A stretch of DNA of 64,000 nucleotides from Flavobacterium aquatile LMG 4008 = ATCC 11947 (GTDB lineage Bacteria; Bacteroidota; Bacteroidia; Flavobacteriales; Flavobacteriaceae), in assembly GCF_000757385.1 (NCBI RefSeq), contig NZ_JRHH01000004.1:389527-453526 (forward strand). The letters run 5' to 3'. The notes below the pieces were generated by a model. That model did not search any database, was not told the origin of the DNA, and saw nothing but the letters and a program-made list of their open reading frames with translations. Made by a program: the position numbers and the translations under genes. Positions 61,245 to 64,000 of the stretch are shown in pieces (the first letter of the stretch is position 1; every line of letters begins with the position of its first letter).

Positions 61245-64000
61245 ATGATTGTTAAAAAATTAAAGTACATTTTTATGAAAAATAATTACACCAATTTCAA
61301 ATCTATTACAAAATCTAGCTTATTAATAGCTTCTTTTTTGTTATTACTTTGTAATGTAACTTCTTTATATGGACAGGTAAAAGTTCCGTTTACACAAAGA
61401 ACATCTGTATATTCTCCTACCAAAAAAATATACAATGTAAAAGGAGATTTTACAATGGCTGGGAATACCAATTTAACTTTGGATAATTATGGTGATGAAA
61501 CATCAAACAACAACAACATGAAATATGTTGACGTTGATGGAGTTGCGTCTACATGGAACTCATCATCGTCTAATTTAGTATTTTCAAATGAGTTTGGAGC
61601 AGATCCAAACTGTTCCAACATTGTTTATGCTGGTTTATATTGGACTGGTCGTGCCTCTAATGGTGCTGATAGTCCGAATATTTTTACGGCATCAAGACAA
61701 GTTCCAGGTCCAAATGCAACAATAAACAACAATTACACAATTGGACATAATCAATCTGTAACCAATACATCATACACATTAAATGTAACAAGAGATGATC
61801 CTTCAAATAATAATAGAAGTCCAATCTATACATTTTCTAACGGAACAAATACTTACGTTTTCCGTTTTACAAATAACACCGGAGCAAATAGAGTAACTGT
61901 TTCTGTAAATGGTGGTTCTGCTACTAATGTTGGTGTTTCTTATTCAACAAGTGGATCTAATGGTACTGCAACATTCAATACACCTTATCAAATAAATGAT
62001 GGTTCTGTAATATTAAGAATTAATAGTTTAGTAAGAGATACTGGTACAGGTAACGGAACAACTACTACACAAAATACATCTTTTGCTAATGTGAACGTTA
62101 GTGGAACTATTCCAACATTTATCACCGAAAATAAAACTTTTAATAAAAGAGTTGTTTCTTTAAAAGGTCCAGCTTCGTCTTCATATACAACAGTAACAGC
62201 TAATACAAATGACATCTATTATCCAACAACAGAAGATGGTTTTATGTATTCTGCATATGCTGAAGTTACTGATTATGTAAGAGCAAATGGATTGGGAGCA
62301 TATACTGTTGCCGATATTGCTGTTATCGAAGGTAATGGTGGTGGAACAGGTTACTATGGCGGTTGGGGATTAGTAGTAGTTTATGAAAACTCAAAAATGA
62401 AATGGAGAGATGTGACTATATTTGACGGTCACTCTTATGTTGCTGGTAGTGTTACTGCCGATTTTGAAATTCCAGTTTCTGGATTTAATACTGCACCATC
62501 TGGATCAATTAATATGAAGTTGGGTATGATTGCTGGTGAAGGAGATAGAAATATTTCTGGTGATTACTTTCAAATAAGAGATTATACTGATACCAACTGG
62601 ATTCCTTTAAATCATTCAGGTAATTCAACTGGTAACTTCTTTAACTCTTCTATTTTTACTGGAGGTAATACAAGAAATCCTAACTTGTTAAATAATACTG
62701 GTTTAGATATTAGTATGTTCAACATTCCTAATAGCGGAAATAGCGTTATTACTAATGGTCAAACTTCTACTAAATTCAAATATGGCTCAACTCAAGATAC
62801 ATTTGTAATTTTCAATATTACAATGTCTGTAGACGCCTATGTTCCAGATGATGAAGGTGTTTTAATTGCAACAGCTGTTAATAATGTACCAATTACAAAC
62901 CCTTCATACACAACTTTACCAGGTGATATAGTTTCTTTTAGCTTGAATATTAAAAATCTTGGTACTGAAGCAATTAATAATCATAAAATTGTAATTCCAA
63001 TACCTTACAATGCAAGTTATGTTGTTGGTTCTGCAACTGGTAATGTTTTATTTTCACCGCTTCCTACTCCTAATAACATCTATTTTGATGCAAATTTAGG
63101 TGCAACTGGTTCTATTGTTTGGGATTTTGGTACTTTACCATTACCAGCAAATGCTTCTACTTTACTAGCTAATTTAACTTTTAAATTAAAGACTACTACA
63201 GACTGTGCTATTCTACAAAATTTAGCATGTGGTAATCAAATAAGTATAAACGGATATACTTCGGGAGTTGGTGCGATTACTAATATTCCTATAACAAATA
63301 GTCCGTTCATTCAAGGATATACTCAAAATGGAAGCTGTATTGGAGAACCAATTCCACAACCATTGAATGTTCCCATAAATGGAACTGCATATGTTAACCA
63401 AAATTGTTTGAATCAACCAATAGTTAGAAATTTTACTTTTTGTAATTCAAGCACTACAGTAGCTATTTCAGAAATTGCTTCAAATTTCCCACTTGGTTCT
63501 ACTTTTTACAATGAGTTTCCAATTACGCCAACATCAACTCAGTATAATACTACAACTCCGTTGCCATTAGTTTCAGGAACTACTGTAACTTTTCATGCAG
63601 TACCACCATTTACAACTAATTGCTCTTTCCCTTTTACATTAACCAAATGTGGTGTTATTGTAGCTAATAATGATACTGGAGCTTCTGTTAACGGATTTAC
63701 AGGTGGAACTTCATTTACTAATGTTTTAACAAATGATACATTAAATGGTAATCCTGTCGTTGCTTCTCAAGTAAATACAACTTTTGTATCTTCTACAAAT
63801 CCTGGTGTAACATTATCAGGTACTAATGTTGTAGTTGCTGCTGGAACTCCTTCTGGAAATTATACATTAACTTATCAAATATGTGAAATTGCAAGTCCTG
63901 CTAATTGTGATACTGCGACTGTAACCGTTACAGTAACAAATCCAGTAATTAATGCTGTAAACGATGCTGGAACTTCTGTTAACGGATACACTGGTGGAAC
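61245..64000 (+). CDS. Giant T9SS-type surface protein, N-terminal part (runs off the window)
   Basis: An ATG at 61245 (alternative ATG at 61275) opens a frame without stop to the window end, at least 918 residues. A signal peptide (about 21-46, ending SLYGQ) is followed by an N-terminal beta domain (50-540), a DUF11-like domain (about 545-660: GDIVSFSLNIKNLGTEAINN) and, from about residue 805, a repeated 97-residue module beginning NDTGASVNGFTGGTSFTNVL. A second module starts at codon 63960 as the window ends. Few cysteines, many Thr/Asn/Gly, and Ca-type Asp turns suggest a gliding- or adhesion-linked cell-surface protein exported by T9SS. The sorting tail, if any, lies outside the window. 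Confidence 0.85.
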   Translation, partial: MIVKKLKYIFMKNNYTNFKSITKSSLLIASFLLLLCNVTSLYGQVKVPFTQRTSVYSPTKKIYNVKGDFTMAGNTNLTLDNYGDETSNNNNMKYVDVDGVASTWNSSSSNLVFSNEFGADPNCSNIVYAGLYWTGRASNGADSPNIFTASRQVPGPNATINNNYTIGHNQSVTNTSYTLNVTRDDPSNNNRSPIYTFSNGTNTYVFRFTNNTGANRVTVSVNGGSATNVGVSYSTSGSNGTATFNTPYQINDGSVILRINSLVRDTGTGNGTTTTQNTSFANVNVSGTIPTFITENKTFNKRVVSLKGPASSSYTTVTANTNDIYYPTTEDGFMYSAYAEVTDYVRANGLGAYTVADIAVIEGNGGGTGYYGGWGLVVVYENSKMKWRDVTIFDGHSYVAGSVTADFEIPVSGFNTAPSGSINMKLGMIAGEGDRNISGDYFQIRDYTDTNWIPLNHSGNSTGNFFNSSIFTGGNTRNPNLLNNTGLDISMFNIPNSGNSVITNGQTSTKFKYGSTQDTFVIFNITMSVDAYVPDDEGVLIATAVNNVPITNPSYTTLPGDIVSFSLNIKNLGTEAINNHKIVIPIPYNASYVVGSATGNVLFSPLPTPNNIYFDANLGATGSIVWDFGTLPLPANASTLLANLTFKLKTTTDCAILQNLACGNQISINGYTSGVGAITNIPITNSPFIQGYTQNGSCIGEPIPQPLNVPINGTAYVNQNCLNQPIVRNFTFCNSSTTVAISEIASNFPLGSTFYNEFPITPTSTQYNTTTPLPLVSGTTVTFHAVPPFTTNCSFPFTLTKCGVIVANNDTGASVNGFTGGTSFTNVLTNDTLNGNPVVASQVNTTFVSSTNPGVTLSGTNVVVAAGTPSGNYTLTYQICEIASPANCDTATVTVTVTNPVINAVNDAGTSVNGYTGG

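Overview
The window looks like chromosomal DNA of a member of the Flavobacteriaceae, probably Flavobacterium or a close relative. The DNA is AT-rich, start codons lack clear Shine-Dalgarno sequences, and many genes follow the Bacteroidota promoter pattern TTG...TAnnTTTG. It also carries type IX secretion sorting tails, a bacillithiol gene (bshA), a fused alpha/beta 2-oxoacid dehydrogenase E1, a MutS2 without Smr domain and GxxExxY/repeat clusters. No rRNA, tRNA or CRISPR array was seen.

Layout. 0-3.7 kb: a compact + strand cluster reading as a gentisate ring-cleavage route (gentisate dioxygenase, FAH-family hydrolase, maleate isomerase with its cysteine pair, pterin dehydratase). 3.7-6 kb: secreted GH92 mannosidase. 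6-8 kb: mdaB and ygiN-like genes divergent from a LysR regulator. 8-12.8 kb: DUF885 lipoprotein, small genes and the fused E1. 12.8-20.45 kb: an accessory, repeat-rich island holding a class III nucleotidyl cyclase, a PD-(D/E)XK-like nuclease, a small secreted protein, a 2OG-Fe(II)-type oxygenase and a GxxExxY gene among several families of tandem and inverted repeats. 20.45-28.4 kb: mostly housekeeping genes (SUI1, nucleoside phosphorylase, GNAT, Ung, MutS2, DCC protein), with spacers built from 7-bp units. 28.4-35 kb: T9SS cargo, dicarboxylate symporter, chorismate synthase, LpxH-like phosphoesterase and envelope proteins.

35-49.5 kb: a long minus-strand envelope/redox cluster (two tandem amidases, MlaD-like protein, two Fe-S heterodisulfide-reductase-like proteins, HAD protein, GH3-beta-lactamase fusion, bshA, PrcB-like lipoprotein) divergent from lptD-ridA. 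50-54.9 kb: accessory single genes (SIMPL protein, ion-channel-like protein, unknown, NERD protein) separated by cassette-like spacer elements. 54.9-55.8 kb: 22 copies of a 21-bp repeat, then about 20 heptamers. 55.8-60.3 kb: alpha/beta-hydrolase lipoprotein, then the sixA-like / ppk1 / ppx polyphosphate operon. 60.3-64 kb: a small secreted protein and the N-terminal 918 residues of a giant surface protein that runs off the window.

The most unusual signals are: (1) spacers in at least eight places made of phase-locked 7-bp units with a different consensus in each; (2) the 21-bp array, open on both strands but conservative only in the + frame; (3) imperfect inverted-repeat spacers bounding single accessory genes like cassettes; (4) a class III cyclase with an altered base-recognition motif next to a nuclease-like gene; (5) a cluster of 10- and 11-bp iteron-like repeats flanked by a direct repeat. 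Functional statements rest on motif recognition only; no database search was possible.
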